A stretch of 64,000 bases of DNA from Luteimonas sp. J29 (lineage in GTDB: Bacteria > Pseudomonadota > Gammaproteobacteria > Xanthomonadales > Xanthomonadaceae). Shown piece by piece: positions 25,217 through 36,748 of the stretch. The first letter of the stretch is position 1. Every line of letters starts with the position of its first letter. Made by a program: the position numbers and the translations under genes. The DNA lies in NCBI RefSeq assembly GCF_000472505.1, contig NZ_AWZR01000006.1, positions 1-64,000 on the forward strand. The letters are read 5' to 3'. The notes beneath the pieces were generated by a model. It had not been told where the DNA came from and searched no databases. It was given only the letters and a program-made list of their open reading frames with translations.

Positions 25217-25329
25217 TCCCCGGTCCGGGTCCGCGCGGACCCGGCGACCACAGGCAAGCCGGCGGTCGGCCACGGCCCCCGGCCCCCGCGGCGCCCCGCG
25301 CCCGCACCGACCCGAGGTCCGTCCCCGAG

Positions 25330-26310
25330 ATGACCGAGCGCATCTATTCCCGCATCGCCGGTACCGGCAGCTACCTGCCGTCCAAGGTCCTGACCAACGA
25401 CGACCTGGCGAAGATCGTCGACACCAGCGACGAGTGGATCTCCACGCGCACCGGCATCCGCGAGCGGCACATCGCCGCAGAAGGCGAGACCACGGTCGAC
25501 CTCGGTCTCCAGGCCGCGCAGCGCGCGCTCGGGGCCGCCGGCGTGGACGCAACGGAGATCGACCTGATCGTCTTCGGCACCACCACGCCGGACCTGGTGT
25601 TCCCGTCCTCGGCCTGCCTGCTGCAGCAGCGGCTGGGCATCGCCGGGTGCGGTGCGTTCGACGTCAACGCCGCATGCTCGGGGTTCCTGTACGCGCTGTC
25701 GGTCGCCGACAAGTTCATCCGCGCGGGCGACGCGAAGACCGTGCTCGTGGTCGGCGCCGAGACCCTGACCCGGATGGTCGACTGGACCGAGCGCACCACC
25801 TGCGTGCTGTTCGGCGACGGCGCCGGCGCGGTCGTGCTCAAGGCCGATTCCGAGACCGGCATCCTCAGCACCCACCTGCATGCCGACGGCAGCAAGAAGG
25901 AGCTGCTGTGGAACCCGGTCGGCGTCTCGGTGGGTTTCGACACCGGCGCGCACAACGCGGGCGTGCGCATCCAGATGGCCGGCAGCGACGTGTTCAAGTA
26001 CGCGGTCAAGGCGCTCGACTCGGTGGTCGAGGAAACGCTCGAGGCCAACGGCCTGGACCGCCACGACATCGACTGGCTGATCCCGCACCAGGCCAACCTG
26101 CGCATCATCGAGGCCACGGCCAAGCGCCTGGACATGCCGATGGAGCGCGTGATCGTGACCGTGGACCGCCACGGCAACACCTCGTCGGGCTCGGTCCCGC
26201 TGGCGCTGGACGAGGCGGTGCGCTCGGGCAAGGTGCAGCGCGGCCAGCTGCTGCTGCTCGAGGCCTTCGGCGGCGGCTTCACCTGGGGTTCGGCGCTGCT
26301 GCGGTACTGA
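25330..26310 (+). CDS. fabH: Beta-ketoacyl-ACP synthase III FabH
   Basis: This 326-residue thiolase-fold enzyme starts fatty-acid synthesis by condensing acetyl-CoA (or branched acyl-CoA) with malonyl-ACP. The catalytic triad is Cys116 (NAACSGF), His253 (PHQANLRI) and Asn283 (HGNTSSGS). The C-terminal [11 protein letters not shown] is standard. It is first of the fab genes here; the gene between it and fabD is not a fatty-acid gene. Confidence 0.96.
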   Translation: MTERIYSRIAGTGSYLPSKVLTNDDLAKIVDTSDEWISTRTGIRERHIAAEGETTVDLGLQAAQRALGAAGVDATEIDLIVFGTTTPDLVFPSSACLLQQRLGIAGCGAFDVNAACSGFLYALSVADKFIRAGDAKTVLVVGAETLTRMVDWTERTTCVLFGDGAGAVVLKADSETGILSTHLHADGSKKELLWNPVGVSVGFDTGAHNAGVRIQMAGSDVFKYAVKALDSVVEETLEANGLDRHDIDWLIPHQANLRIIEATAKRLDMPMERVIVTVDRHGNTSSGSVPLALDEAVRSGKVQRGQLLLLEAFGGGFTWGSALLRY

Positions 26311-26371
26311 TCGATGCAGCGGCGGCGTCCAGGACGGGCGCCGCGATGGCAAGGCAACAGGAGGACGCCGG

Positions 26372-27196
26372 ATGGGAAAGGAAGGTCAGGTCAGGCGCCT
26401 GGACGTCGAGGGTGGCGTCGCTTGGTTCAAACGCTACGGCAGCGCGCGGCGCGCGTTGCGCATGCGGGCGATGGACTGGACGGCGATGCGGCTGGGCGTC
26501 ACCCCGCTGCGCGCCCCGCCGCGCCATGTCGGGCCTGACGGGCGCCGGGTCGAACAGCGCCGCCTGACCGAACTCGCTTCGCTCGACGTGAACGTCCCGC
26601 GCGTCCTGGCGCAGGGCGACGACTGCCTGCTGCTGAGCGACATGGGCCAGACGCTCGCCGACCGCCTGCGCCGCAGCGGGCCCGACGAGGCCCGGACGCT
26701 GGTGTCGCGCGCGGTCGAGGCGATCGCCGCCGTGCATGCGCGTGGCGCCTACCTGGGCGCGCCGGTGGCCCGCAACCTCACCGTGGATGCCGATGGCCGG
26801 ATCGGCTTCATCGATTTCGAGGAGGACCCGGGCGAGGTCATGCCGCTCGCCGATGCGCAGGCGCGCGACTGGCTGGTGTTCAGCGCTGGCGTGTCGCGGC
26901 ACGTGCCGTTCGACGAGCAGGAACTCGCCGGGCTGCTGGCGGCGGGACTGCGGCGCGAACGGCCACCGTCGCGCAGCGCGCTGGCCTGGACGGTCGAGCG
27001 GCTGGGCTTCCTGCGCCGGCCGACCGCCTGGCTGGGCGGGCGCGCGGCCGGCATCGGCAAGGCGCTGGGCAGCCTCCGGCGTGCGATCGGGAGCAGCGGC
27101 GGGAGCGTACTCGCGCTGGCCGCGGCCCTGGCGCTCGACCTTCTGCACGACGGCGACATCGAACTGCTGGTCCTGCTGGCGGGCATGCTCGACTGA
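26372..27196 (+). CDS. Kinase-fold protein with atypical catalytic loop
   Basis: This 274-residue protein has features of the kinase-like (Bud32/InaA/Kdo kinase) superfamily. These are a glycine/basic N-terminal segment with a Lys candidate in VAWFKRYGS (about 20), the region VLAQGDDCLLLSDMG as hinge (about 80-92) and the metal-binding motif FIDFEEDPGEVM (about 148-159). Where kinases have HGDLHxxN, it reads YLGAPVARN, without the catalytic Asp. A hydrophobic C-terminal helix (about 248-272) may anchor it to the membrane. AGGAGG lies seven bases before the ATG. It interrupts fabH-fabD and is co-directional, so it is likely expressed with them. The substrate is unknown. Confidence 0.65.
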   Translation: MGKEGQVRRLDVEGGVAWFKRYGSARRALRMRAMDWTAMRLGVTPLRAPPRHVGPDGRRVEQRRLTELASLDVNVPRVLAQGDDCLLLSDMGQTLADRLRRSGPDEARTLVSRAVEAIAAVHARGAYLGAPVARNLTVDADGRIGFIDFEEDPGEVMPLADAQARDWLVFSAGVSRHVPFDEQELAGLLAAGLRRERPPSRSALAWTVERLGFLRRPTAWLGGRAAGIGKALGSLRRAIGSSGGSVLALAAALALDLLHDGDIELLVLLAGMLD

Positions 27197-27283
27197 TTCC
27201 GCCTCGACCCTACGGTCGGGTACAGACAATCCCAAGGCCGGCCCGTTACCATCTGCGGCCGTTTTTTCCCGCGCCGAGCCGTC

Positions 27284-28228
27284 GTGACCGATCCGCAACT
27301 CGCCTTTGTGTTTCCCGGCCAGGGGTCCCAGTCGATCGGGATGCTGGCCGGCCTCGCCGGGGCGCACGCCGTGGTCCGCGCCAGCTTCGAGGAAGCCTCG
27401 CAGGGTGCGGGCGTCGACCTGTGGGCGCTGGCCCAGCAGGGCCCCGAGGATCGGCTCAACCAGACCGAGTTCACCCAGCCGGCGCTGCTCGCGGCCGGGG
27501 TCGCGGTGTGGCGCGCCTGGCAGGCGGCCGGCGGTGCGCAGCCCGCACTGCTGGCCGGGCACAGCCTGGGCGAATACGCGGCGCTGGTCGCGGCCGGTGC
27601 GCTGTCGCTCGCGGATGGCGCACGCCTGGTGCGCCTGCGCGGCCGGCTGATGCAGGACGCCGCGCCCGCCGGCACCGGCGCGATGGCGGCGGTGCTGGGC
27701 GCCGAGGACGCGCTGGTGGACGAGGTCTGCCGCGAAGCCTCGCAGGACGGCGTCGTGGTGCCGGCCAACCACAATTCGCCGGGCCAGATCGTGATCGGGG
27801 GCCACGCCGCGGCGGTCGACCGCGCGCTGGCGCTGCTGGGCGGGCGTGGCGTGCGCAAGGCGGTGAAGCTGGCGGTGAGCGTGCCTTCGCACACGCCGCT
27901 GATGCGCGAAGCGGCCAACCGCCTCGGCGAGGCGATGGCCGACGTCGCCTGGAACGATCCGTCGATCCCGGTGGTGCAGAACGTGGACGCCGAGGTCCAC
28001 CAGGGCATCCAGGCGATCCGCGACGCCCTGGTGCGCCAGCTCTACCTGCCGGTGCAGTGGACCGGTTGCGTGCAGGCGCTCGCCGCCGCGGGCGCGACCC
28101 GGATCGGCGAGTGCGGCCCGGGCAAGGTCCTCACCGGCCTGGCCAGGCGCATCGACAAGGGCCTCGACGCGCGCGCACTCGGCGCGCCGGAGGACTTCGA
28201 CGCGGCGCTCGACGCATGGCGCGGCTGA
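27284..28228 (+). CDS. fabD: Malonyl-CoA:ACP transacylase FabD
   Basis: This 314-residue enzyme loads malonyl groups onto acyl carrier protein. Nucleophile Ser94 is in GHSLGE, His203 in PSHTPLM, and the oxyanion Gln is in FPGQGSQ (9-15). The gene starts with GTG at 27284; the residues FVFPGQGSQ follow at once, as in E. coli FabD, so no earlier start is needed. A weak promoter-like pair (CAGACA and TACCAT, 18-bp spacer) lies at 27223-27252. Confidence 0.95.
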   Translation: MTDPQLAFVFPGQGSQSIGMLAGLAGAHAVVRASFEEASQGAGVDLWALAQQGPEDRLNQTEFTQPALLAAGVAVWRAWQAAGGAQPALLAGHSLGEYAALVAAGALSLADGARLVRLRGRLMQDAAPAGTGAMAAVLGAEDALVDEVCREASQDGVVVPANHNSPGQIVIGGHAAAVDRALALLGGRGVRKAVKLAVSVPSHTPLMREAANRLGEAMADVAWNDPSIPVVQNVDAEVHQGIQAIRDALVRQLYLPVQWTGCVQALAAAGATRIGECGPGKVLTGLARRIDKGLDARALGAPEDFDAALDAWRG

Positions 28229-28319
28229 CGCCGCCGGCAGGCCGGGGTTTCCGGCGTTGCCGCGGTTTGGGCGACAATGCGCGCCGCGACCCCACCATCC
28301 CACGACAGGCGGACAGGCA

Positions 28320-29063
28320 ATGACCCAGCAACTCCAGGGAGAGATCGCACTGGTGACCGGCGCAAGCCGCGGCATCGGCGCCGCGATCGCCGACACGCTG
28401 GCGGCCCAGGGCGCGATGGTGGTCGGCACCGCGACCAGCGAGGCCGGCGCGAAGGCGATCGGCGAGCGGCTCGCCGCGCACGGCGGACGGGGCCGCGTGC
28501 TGGACGTCTCCGTCCCGGGACAGGTCGAGGCCCTGATCGACGCGATCGGCAAGGAAATCGGGCCGCTGACGATCCTGGTCAACAATGCCGGCATCACCCG
28601 CGACGGGCTGCTGATGCGCATGGGCGACGAGGACTGGCAGGCGGTCATCGACACCAACCTCAGCAGCGTCTACCGCGCCTGCAAGGCCGCCATCCGCGGG
28701 ATGATGAAGGCGCGCAAGGGCCGCATCATCAACATCGCCTCGGTGATCGGCGCCACCGGCAACGCCGGCCAGACCAACTACGCGGCGGCCAAGGCCGGCA
28801 TCATCGCCTTCAGCAAGTCGCTGGCCAAGGAAATCGGCTCGCGCGGCGTGACCGTGAACGTGGTCGCGCCGGGTTTCATCGAGACCGACATGACCGCCGC
28901 CCTGCCCGAGGACGTGAAGCAGGGCCTCGTGGGCCAGATCGCCCTGTCGCGCCTGGGGCAGCCGTCGGACATCGCCAATGCGGTCGCCTTCCTCGCCGGG
29001 CCGGGCGCCGGCTACATCACCGGAGAGACCATCCACGTCAACGGCGGCATGTACATGCCCTGA
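28320..29063 (+). CDS. fabG: 3-oxoacyl-ACP reductase FabG
   Basis: This 247-residue NADPH-dependent short-chain reductase performs the first reduction of each elongation cycle. The Rossmann motif TGASRGIG is at 13-20, NNAG at 88-91, and the catalytic set is Ser141, Tyr154 and Lys158 (YAAAK). The ending HVNGGMYMP is characteristic of FabG. A GACAAT hexamer at 28273-28278 could be a -10 for an additional transcript. Confidence 0.96.
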   Translation: MTQQLQGEIALVTGASRGIGAAIADTLAAQGAMVVGTATSEAGAKAIGERLAAHGGRGRVLDVSVPGQVEALIDAIGKEIGPLTILVNNAGITRDGLLMRMGDEDWQAVIDTNLSSVYRACKAAIRGMMKARKGRIINIASVIGATGNAGQTNYAAAKAGIIAFSKSLAKEIGSRGVTVNVVAPGFIETDMTAALPEDVKQGLVGQIALSRLGQPSDIANAVAFLAGPGAGYITGETIHVNGGMYMP

Positions 29064-29252
29064 TCCGGCCGTTCCCCGGTGTCGCCGCGATCGCTGGCGG
29101 CATCGATAAGTTGCCGATTTTCAAGGGAAAGCGTAGCCCCGTCCGGGAATGCGCCTGCCCGAACCCGGGGTCGCGCCGCGGCAACGCGCTATCCTCGCCC
29201 CGGCTCAGACCTTAAACTTGTCACCGTAACATCCTCCGCGGAGCTACAGCCA

Positions 29253-29492
29253 ATGAGCAGCATCGAAGAACGCGTCAAGAAGATCGTCGTCGAACAACTG
29301 GGCGTGAAGGAAGAGGAAGTCAGCGCCAATGCCTCCTTCGTCGACGACCTCGGCGCCGACTCGCTCGACACCGTCGAACTGGTGATGGCGCTCGAAGAAG
29401 AGTTCGAGTGCGAGATCCCCGACGAGGAAGCCGAGAAGATCACCTCGGTGCAGCAGGCGATCGACTACATCAAGGCCCACGTCAAGGCGTGA
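29253..29492 (+). CDS. acpP: Acyl carrier protein
   Basis: This 79-residue acidic four-helix protein carries acyl chains on a phosphopantetheine arm attached to Ser37 ([15 protein letters not shown]). It is nearly identical in pattern to E. coli AcpP. The ATG at 29253 is preceded by GGAG ten bases upstream. A 189-bp gap before it and a 172-bp gap after it leave room for separate promoters or stem-loops; I see a short GGCCGC/GCGGCC hairpin before fabF but no strong terminator. Confidence 0.97.
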   Translation: MSSIEERVKKIVVEQLGVKEEEVSANASFVDDLGADSLDTVELVMALEEEFECEIPDEEAEKITSVQQAIDYIKAHVKA

Positions 29493-29664
29493 CGCCCGCG
29501 GAGCGCCACGCCTGGCTTCGCGCCGGGCGTGGCCGCGCCGGCGCAATCGATCCGGCCCGCGCGGCCGGAGCTGGACAACCCCGGGGCCGCGATGCGGCCT
29601 CGCGCGTTTTGCGGCGCCCGGCCGGGGCGCGACGCCACCATGAATCGAGAGGAGAGAGTCGAAC

Positions 29665-30903
<1,239 letters not shown>

Positions 30904-30948
30904 GGCCCGCCCGCCCCGCCGTCGCCGGCACGGGCACGCGGCGGCGGC

Positions 30949-32385
30949 GTGACCGCGCCGTCCCCCATCCGATCGCGCGTGACCACCCCCGATCCACCGC
31001 AGGCGCCCGACGTGCTGACCAGCAGGCCGCTTCCGCCCGAGACCGACCTCCTGGCGCTGCACCGCGTCGATCCGGGCCGCTACCGGTTGCTGCTGCAGTC
31101 CGTCGCGCACGGCACCGCGCAGGCGCGCTGGGACCTGCTGCTGCTGGCCGACGGCGGTGCGCTCACCCTGGGTCGCGACGGCGTCACCCGCGACGCGTCC
31201 GGGGCGACCGTGCCGGGCACGTTCCTGCAGGCGCTCGATGCCGCGTGGCGCGCCGTGCGTACGACGCGCGAGGAGCCGCGCTGGCCGTTCCGCGGCGGCT
31301 GGGCGCTGCTGCTGGGCTACGAGCTGGCGCGAGAGCTGGAAGCGGTACTCACCCTGCCCGATGCACCCGGCGCCCTTCCGGTGGCGCAGGCGTTGCGCTG
31401 CCCCGCGGCCGTGCTGCGCGACCACGCCAGCGGCGACTGCGTCGCGGTCGCCGAGGCGGGACACGGCTGGATGCTCGACCAGGTCGAACGGGACCTGGCG
31501 GCGGCCGCCCGGATGCCCGACTGGCCGGCCTGGGTGCCGCCCGCGACGGTGCACGAGGGTCCTGCCGGGGACTTCGTGGCCGGCGTCGCGCGCGTGATCG
31601 ACTACCTCGCCGCGGGCGACGTGTTCCAGGTCAATCTCTCGCGCGCCTGGCGCGCGGAATTCGCCGAGGCGCTGGACCCGGCGCGGCTGTACGCGCGCAT
31701 GCGCGAGGCGAGCCCCGCACCGTTTTCCGGCCTGTACGCCGGCGACGGCTGGGCGGTGGCCAGCGCCTCGCCCGAGCGCCTGGTCTCGATCCGCGGCGAC
31801 CTGGTCGAGACCCGTCCGATCGCGGGCACCCGTCCGCGCGTGCCCGGCGACGACGACGAAGCCCGCGTGCGCGAACTCATCGGCCATCCCAAGGAACGCG
31901 CCGAACACGTGATGCTGGTGGACCTGGAGCGCAACGACCTGGGCCGCGTGTGCGTGCCCGGCAGCGTCGAGGTCGACGAACTCATGACGATCGAGAGCTA
32001 CGCCCACGTGCACCACATCGTCAGCAACGTGCGCGGCCGCCTGCGCGCCGACGCCGGCCCGGGCGACGTGGTCGCCGCCACGTTCCCGGGCGGCACGATC
32101 ACCGGCTGCCCCAAGGTGCGCTGCATGCAGGTGATCGCCGAACTCGAGCGCACCGGCCGCGGCACCTACACCGGCGCGATGGGCTGGCTCAACCGCGACG
32201 GCGACCTCGACCTGAACATCCTGATCCGCAGCGCCGAGGTGGAGGGCACCGAGGTCCGCTTCCGCACCGGTGCCGGGATCGTGGCCGACTCCGACCCGGC
32301 GCGCGAGCTCGACGAGACCCGGGCGAAGGCGCGCGGCCTGCTGCAGGCGCTTGCGGCCGGCCCCGGCGGGGCCACGGTATCCTAG
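30949..32385 (+). CDS. pabB: Aminodeoxychorismate synthase component I PabB (PIAGT type)
   Basis: This 478-residue chorismate-binding enzyme makes 4-amino-4-deoxychorismate for folate with PabA. The C-terminal chorismate-binding domain (about 205-465) includes [33 protein letters not shown], the [15 protein letters not shown] block and a GTITGCPK motif. The active site reads PIAGT (290-294) rather than PIKGT, as in the PabB of Stenotrophomonas maltophilia and in TrpE. Anthranilate synthase is an alternative, but position before mltG-tmk-holB, where pabC lies in E. coli, favours PabB. Only GTG starts are available (30949 or 30979); neither has a clear ribosome site. Confidence 0.82.
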   Translation: MTAPSPIRSRVTTPDPPQAPDVLTSRPLPPETDLLALHRVDPGRYRLLLQSVAHGTAQARWDLLLLADGGALTLGRDGVTRDASGATVPGTFLQALDAAWRAVRTTREEPRWPFRGGWALLLGYELARELEAVLTLPDAPGALPVAQALRCPAAVLRDHASGDCVAVAEAGHGWMLDQVERDLAAAARMPDWPAWVPPATVHEGPAGDFVAGVARVIDYLAAGDVFQVNLSRAWRAEFAEALDPARLYARMREASPAPFSGLYAGDGWAVASASPERLVSIRGDLVETRPIAGTRPRVPGDDDEARVRELIGHPKERAEHVMLVDLERNDLGRVCVPGSVEVDELMTIESYAHVHHIVSNVRGRLRADAGPGDVVAATFPGGTITGCPKVRCMQVIAELERTGRGTYTGAMGWLNRDGDLDLNILIRSAEVEGTEVRFRTGAGIVADSDPARELDETRAKARGLLQALAAGPGGATVS

Positions 32386-32423
32386 GCCGATGATCCCGAC
32401 CTCCCCACCGACGGAGCAGGCGC

Positions 32424-33470
32424 ATGGCATCGGCTAGGCGCACGCTCGGCGTGCTGTTCGTGCTCTCGGCGCTGGCCGCGGGGGCCGTCGCGTACTGGCT
32501 GTACGACCGCTACACGGGCTTCGCCGACGCGCCGCTGTCGGGGATCGAGGCGGGAACGACGCTGCAGGTCGAGCGCGGCGATTCGTTCCGGCGGGTGCTG
32601 GCCAGGCTGCGCGAGTCCGGCGTGCGCGACGGCCACGACCTCGAGTGGCAACTCCTGGCCAGGGAGCTGGGGACGGACGCGCGGATCCAGGTCGGCGAGT
32701 ACGCGCTGGAGCCGGGGATGACGCCGCGCACGCTGCTCCAGCGCATGCGCGACGGTCGCGTCATCAGCTACCGCTTCACCATCGTCGAGGGCTGGAACAT
32801 GCGCGAGCTGCGCGCGGCCCTGGCCAGAGCCACGTCGCTGGTGCAGACCATCGGCGAACTGGACGACGCGGCGCTGATGGAGAAGCTGGGTCGTCCCGGC
32901 GTGCACCCCGAAGGCCGGTTCCTGCCCGAGACCTACGTCTACACGCGCGGCGACAGCGACCTCGACGTGCTCCGCCGCGCCAATGCCGCGCTCGAGCGGG
33001 TGCTGGAGCAGGCGTGGGCCCAGCGTGCGCCCGACCTGCCGCTGGCCAGCCCCGACGAGGCCCTGGTGCTGGCCTCGATCATCGAGAAGGAAACCGGCAT
33101 CGCCGAGGAGCGAGCCCGCATCGGCGGCGTGTTCGTGCGCCGGCTGAAGCTGGGCATGCGGCTGCAGACCGATCCGACCGTGATCTACGGCATGGGCGCC
33201 AGCTTCGACGGCAATATCCGTCGCGCCGACCTGCTCGCCGACACGCCGTACAACACCTACACCCGCGACGGGCTGCCGCCGACGCCGATCGCGATGGCGG
33301 GCGCGGACGCGATCCGCGCGGCGACGCAGCCGGCCGAGGGCGACGAACTGTACTTCGTCGCGGTCGGCGACGGCAGCGGCCGCCACGTGTTCTCGCGCAC
33401 CCTGGCCGAGCACAACAACGCCGTGCGCGAATACGTGCGCCGCTACCGCGAGAGGTTCGGCCCGCGATGA
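32424..33470 (+). CDS. mltG: Endolytic murein transglycosylase MltG
   Basis: This 348-residue inner-membrane-anchored lytic transglycosylase cleaves nascent peptidoglycan strands and limits their length. One N-terminal membrane span (about 8-26) is followed by a LysM-like part and the YceG catalytic domain. The catalytic Glu221 is in [10 protein letters not shown]. Later blocks [13 protein letters not shown] and [15 protein letters not shown] are diagnostic. It has GGAG eight bases before the ATG and overlaps tmk by four bases. Confidence 0.95.
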   Translation: MASARRTLGVLFVLSALAAGAVAYWLYDRYTGFADAPLSGIEAGTTLQVERGDSFRRVLARLRESGVRDGHDLEWQLLARELGTDARIQVGEYALEPGMTPRTLLQRMRDGRVISYRFTIVEGWNMRELRAALARATSLVQTIGELDDAALMEKLGRPGVHPEGRFLPETYVYTRGDSDLDVLRRANAALERVLEQAWAQRAPDLPLASPDEALVLASIIEKETGIAEERARIGGVFVRRLKLGMRLQTDPTVIYGMGASFDGNIRRADLLADTPYNTYTRDGLPPTPIAMAGADAIRAATQPAEGDELYFVAVGDGSGRHVFSRTLAEHNNAVREYVRRYRERFGPR

Positions 33471-34147
33471 GCCGTCCCACAGGCGCCACATCGGCGGCCG
33501 CCGGCCCGGACGGCATCGAGGCGCATCCGCGGCTGGTTTCGCTCGAAGGCGGCGAGGGCGCCGGCAAGACCACCGTGCTCAACGCGCTGCGCGAGGCGCT
33601 GCGCGAAGGCGGCGCCGACGTGGTGATCACGCGCGAACCCGGCGGCACGCCGCTGGCCGAACGCATCCGTGGCCTGCTGCTCGACCGCGAACACGGAACG
33701 CCCACCGCCGATGCGGAGCTGCTGCTCATGTTCGCGGCCCGCGCCCAGCACGTGCACGAGACGATCCGGCCCGCGCTCGCCCGCGGCGCCTGGGTGCTGT
33801 GCGACCGCTTCACCGATTCGAGCTACGCCTACCAGGGCGGCGGGCGCGGCATCGACCCGGCGTGGATCGCCGAACTCGAGCGGCGCGTGGTCGGCCTGCG
33901 CCCCGGCCTGACCCTGCTGCTGGACATCGACGTCGCCCGCGGACGCGCCCGCACCCGCGGCCGCGACCTGGTGCCGGACCGGATCGAGTCCGAGCGCGAC
34001 GACTTCTTCGAGCGCGTGCGCGCCGCCTACCGCGCGCGCGCCGCCGCCGAGCCGGCGCGCTTCCGCGTCATCGACGCCTCGCGGCCGGCCGACGAGGTGG
34101 CGCGCGAGGCGGTGCGCCTGCTGCGCCAATGGCGGGACGGCGCATGA
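33467..34147 (+). CDS. tmk: Thymidylate kinase
   Basis: This 226-residue P-loop kinase makes dTDP from dTMP. The P-loop is [10 protein letters not shown] (27-36), with [11 protein letters not shown] as the base/LID-associated motif and [16 protein letters not shown] near 107-122. The first 20 residues are an extra low-complexity N-terminal stretch before the conserved [10 protein letters not shown]. The ATGA overlap with mltG fixes the start unless an internal start is used. It overlaps holB by four bases in turn. Confidence 0.95.
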   Translation: MSRPTGATSAAAGPDGIEAHPRLVSLEGGEGAGKTTVLNALREALREGGADVVITREPGGTPLAERIRGLLLDREHGTPTADAELLLMFAARAQHVHETIRPALARGAWVLCDRFTDSSYAYQGGGRGIDPAWIAELERRVVGLRPGLTLLLDIDVARGRARTRGRDLVPDRIESERDDFFERVRAAYRARAAAEPARFRVIDASRPADEVAREAVRLLRQWRDGA

Positions 34148-35190
34148 TCCCGGAACTCGCGCCCTGGCAGCAGCGCGCCTACGACCAGGCGGTGGCGACC
34201 CTGGCCGAGGGCCGGCTCGGCCACGCGCTGCTGCTGTGCGGGCCCGCGCGCCTGGGCAAGCGCGCGGTCGCCGAAGCGCTGGCGCGCTACGTGCTGTGCC
34301 AGTCGCGCGGCGCCGACGGTCGTGCCTGCGGCACCTGCCGCAGCTGCCGCCTGTTCGAGGCGCGCTCGCAGCGCGACCCGGTCGAGGTGCGGCCCGACGG
34401 ATCGCTGGCGCATCCCTGGGGGCACAGCGCGCATCCGGACTACATCCTGGTCGGCTACGAGTGGCGGCTGAAGCCGTCGCCGCCGAAGCCGCGCACCGAG
34501 ATCGTGATCGACCAGGTCCGCGAGCTGTCCGAACGGCTGGCGCTGTCGGCCGAGCACGGCGCGCGGATCGCGATCGTCGAACCGGCCGACGCGGTCAACT
34601 ACAACGCCTGGAACGCGATCCTCAAGACGCTCGAGGAACCGCAGCCCGGTCGCTACCTGTGGCTGGTGGCGTCGAACCCGTCGCGCCTGCCGGCGACCAT
34701 CTGCAGCCGCTGCCAGCGCCTGGAGATGCGCATGCCGCCGCGCGACGAGGCGCTGGCCTGGCTGCGCGCGCAGGGACACGCCGAGTCCGCGGCGCAGTCC
34801 GCCCTCGACGCCGCGCGCGGCCATCCGGGGCTGGCGGACGCCTGGCTGCGCGACGGCGGCCTCGCGCTGCGCAAGGAGGTCGCCGCCGACCTCGCCCGGA
34901 TCGCGCGCGGCGAAGCGGCCCCGATCGAGACCGCGCAGCGCTGGGCCGCGGACGAAGATGCCCCGCAGCGCCTGTACCACGCCGCCGACCTGGCACTGGC
35001 CGAGGCCGCGGGGTTGACCGATCCGGCGCGAATCCGGAAGCTGGCGGAGTGGTTCGATGCGGCCAACCGCACCCGGGACCTGCTGCGCACCACGGTGCGC
35101 GCGGATCTGGCGATCGCGGAGCTGCTGGTCGCGTGGCGCGCCGGTCCGGCGCAACATGCGCCGGGACAGGAGCGAGGGCGTAACCGATGA
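34144..35190 (+). CDS. holB: DNA polymerase III delta' subunit HolB
   Basis: This 348-residue clamp-loader subunit is an ATPase-like AAA+ protein that does not hydrolyse ATP. Its P-loop region is degenerate ([10 protein letters not shown]). Zinc cysteines lie in CGTCRSC (about 62-68) with an additional Cys upstream. The block [39 protein letters not shown] matches the DnaX/HolB core. It pairs with the dnaX product at 13540. It overlaps tmk and pilZ by four bases each, showing tight translational coupling. Confidence 0.93.
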   Translation: MIPELAPWQQRAYDQAVATLAEGRLGHALLLCGPARLGKRAVAEALARYVLCQSRGADGRACGTCRSCRLFEARSQRDPVEVRPDGSLAHPWGHSAHPDYILVGYEWRLKPSPPKPRTEIVIDQVRELSERLALSAEHGARIAIVEPADAVNYNAWNAILKTLEEPQPGRYLWLVASNPSRLPATICSRCQRLEMRMPPRDEALAWLRAQGHAESAAQSALDAARGHPGLADAWLRDGGLALRKEVAADLARIARGEAAPIETAQRWAADEDAPQRLYHAADLALAEAAGLTDPARIRKLAEWFDAANRTRDLLRTTVRADLAIAELLVAWRAGPAQHAPGQERGRNR

Positions 35191-35546
35191 GCAGCACCCC
35201 GGGCGGCGCACGGCAGGGCATCCTGTCGCTGGCGCTCAAGGACAAGGCGACGCTGTACAGCGCGTACATGCCGTACCTCAAGCACGGCGGCATCTTCGTG
35301 CCGACGCCGCGCCGCTATTTCCTCGGCGACGAAGTGTTCCTGCTGCTGACCCTGCCCGAATCCAACGACCGCCTGCCGGTCGCCGGCAAGGTGGTCTGGG
35401 TGACGCCGACCGGCGCCCAGGGCGCGCGCACCGCCGGTGTCGGCGTGCAGTTCTCCGACACGCCCGAGGGCGAGGCGGTCAAGAACCGGATCGAGACCCT
35501 GCTCGCCGGCAGCCTCACCGCGGAAAAGCCCACCCACACGATGTGA
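35187..35546 (+). CDS. pilZ: PilZ-domain protein of the non-c-di-GMP-binding type
   Basis: This 119-residue PilZ protein is of the type encoded after holB in pseudomonads and xanthomonads, needed there for type IV pilus assembly. It lacks the RxxxR and D/NxSxxG motifs that bind c-di-GMP: the strand corresponding to the second motif reads LKHGGIFVPTP. This fits the Xanthomonas XC1028-type PilZ, which does not bind the nucleotide and works through PilB/FimX partners. It overlaps holB by four bases and the next gene by one. Confidence 0.88.
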   Translation: MSSTPGGARQGILSLALKDKATLYSAYMPYLKHGGIFVPTPRRYFLGDEVFLLLTLPESNDRLPVAGKVVWVTPTGAQGARTAGVGVQFSDTPEGEAVKNRIETLLAGSLTAEKPTHTM

Positions 35547-36622
35547 TGCGCGCCGTGGCCGGCCGCCCCACGCGACCGTGGATGCTGCTGCTCGCCGCGC
35601 TGCTGGCGTGCGCGGCGCCGGCCTGCGCGGCGCAGGGCCAGACGCAGCGCGAGGAGCCATGGCTGTGGCTGGACGACGGCCACGTCCGGCTCGCGATCGC
35701 GCCGGACCTGGGCGGCCGCGTGGTGCACCTGTCGCTGCCGGACCGGCCCAACCTGCTCAAGGTCGGCGCCGCGCTGGCGCAGGTGCCGCCGCCCGAACCG
35801 GCGGCCGACGGGATCGACATCCCCTACCTGGGCCACGTGCTGTGGACCGGCCCGCAGTCGGGCTGGTGGCTCGACCAGGACGTGCATGCGCAGCGCCGCG
35901 ACGCCGCCGCGCCCTGGCCGCCGGACCCGTGGCTGGCCTACGGCCGCAACCGCGTCGTCGAACGCTCCGCGTACGCGGTCGCCCTCGAAGGCGTCGACAG
36001 CCCGGTCAGTGGCCTGCGCGCGCGCCAGCGCTATCGCCTGTCGGGACGGGCGCCGGCCACGGTCGAACTCGAGGCCGGGGCGGTCAACGTCCGCGACCGC
36101 GAGATCGAACGCGACCTGTGGTTCAACACCCGCCTGCCCGCCGCCAGCCGCGTGTTCGTGCCGGTGGCCCGTCCGGAGGACGCGCGCCTGCGCGCAGACG
36201 GCGACGACTTCTTCGCGGGTCCCGTCGCCTGGTGGGAGGACGGGCTGTTTTCGCTGCAGGCCGATCCGCCGCCGCAGGGCAAGGGCGGGCGTCGCGGCAA
36301 GGTGTTCATCCGTCCCTCCGCGGGCTGGATCGCCGGATTCAACGCCGGCCAGCTGCTGCTGATCCGCTTCGACCTGCAGCCCGACGCATCGATCCATCCC
36401 GAGCACGGACAGGTCGAGGTGTACCAGCAGTGGCACCACGACGACCCCGATGCCGGCCTGCTCGAACTCGAGGTGCACGCGCCGCTGCGCATGCTCGCGC
36501 CGGGCGAATCGATGCGCGCGGCCGAGACCTGGACGGTGCTGCCCTACGACGGGCCGGAGATGCTCGAGGCCCAGCGCGCCGCGCTGCTCGAGGCCCTGGG
36601 CGAGGTCGGGCTCGCGCCCTGA
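35546..36622 (+). CDS. Exported DUF4380 family protein
   Basis: This 358-residue protein has a signal peptide (cleavage near ACAAQ, about residue 29) and then a galactose-mutarotase-like beta-sandwich. It begins VRLAIAPDLGGRVVHLSLPDRPNLL, typical of DUF4380 and related sugar-binding folds. Conserved aromatic-rich segments follow (YLGHVLWTGPQSGWW, VEVYQQWHHDDPD). The function is unknown; carbohydrate binding is plausible from the fold. The ATG at 35546 overlaps the pilZ stop by one base. It is the last gene of the run that starts at yceD and is convergent with fadJ. Confidence 0.8.
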   Translation: MRAVAGRPTRPWMLLLAALLACAAPACAAQGQTQREEPWLWLDDGHVRLAIAPDLGGRVVHLSLPDRPNLLKVGAALAQVPPPEPAADGIDIPYLGHVLWTGPQSGWWLDQDVHAQRRDAAAPWPPDPWLAYGRNRVVERSAYAVALEGVDSPVSGLRARQRYRLSGRAPATVELEAGAVNVRDREIERDLWFNTRLPAASRVFVPVARPEDARLRADGDDFFAGPVAWWEDGLFSLQADPPPQGKGGRRGKVFIRPSAGWIAGFNAGQLLLIRFDLQPDASIHPEHGQVEVYQQWHHDDPDAGLLELEVHAPLRMLAPGESMRAAETWTVLPYDGPEMLEAQRAALLEALGEVGLAP

Positions 36623-36748
36623 GGCGCCCGCGCGGCGCGAATCCCGATGTGCCTGCGGCGCAGGCGCGGTAGTCGAACCGCCGGACGTCGTCGCACGGAC
36701 CGGGGTCGCGCGCGCTCCCGCGCCCGTGGCGCGCGGCGCCTGCTTGCG

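Noticed and set aside
25268-25330. Separate promoter between rpmF and fabH
   Set aside because: No hexamer pair with acceptable spacing. The run is probably read through from the yceD promoter.
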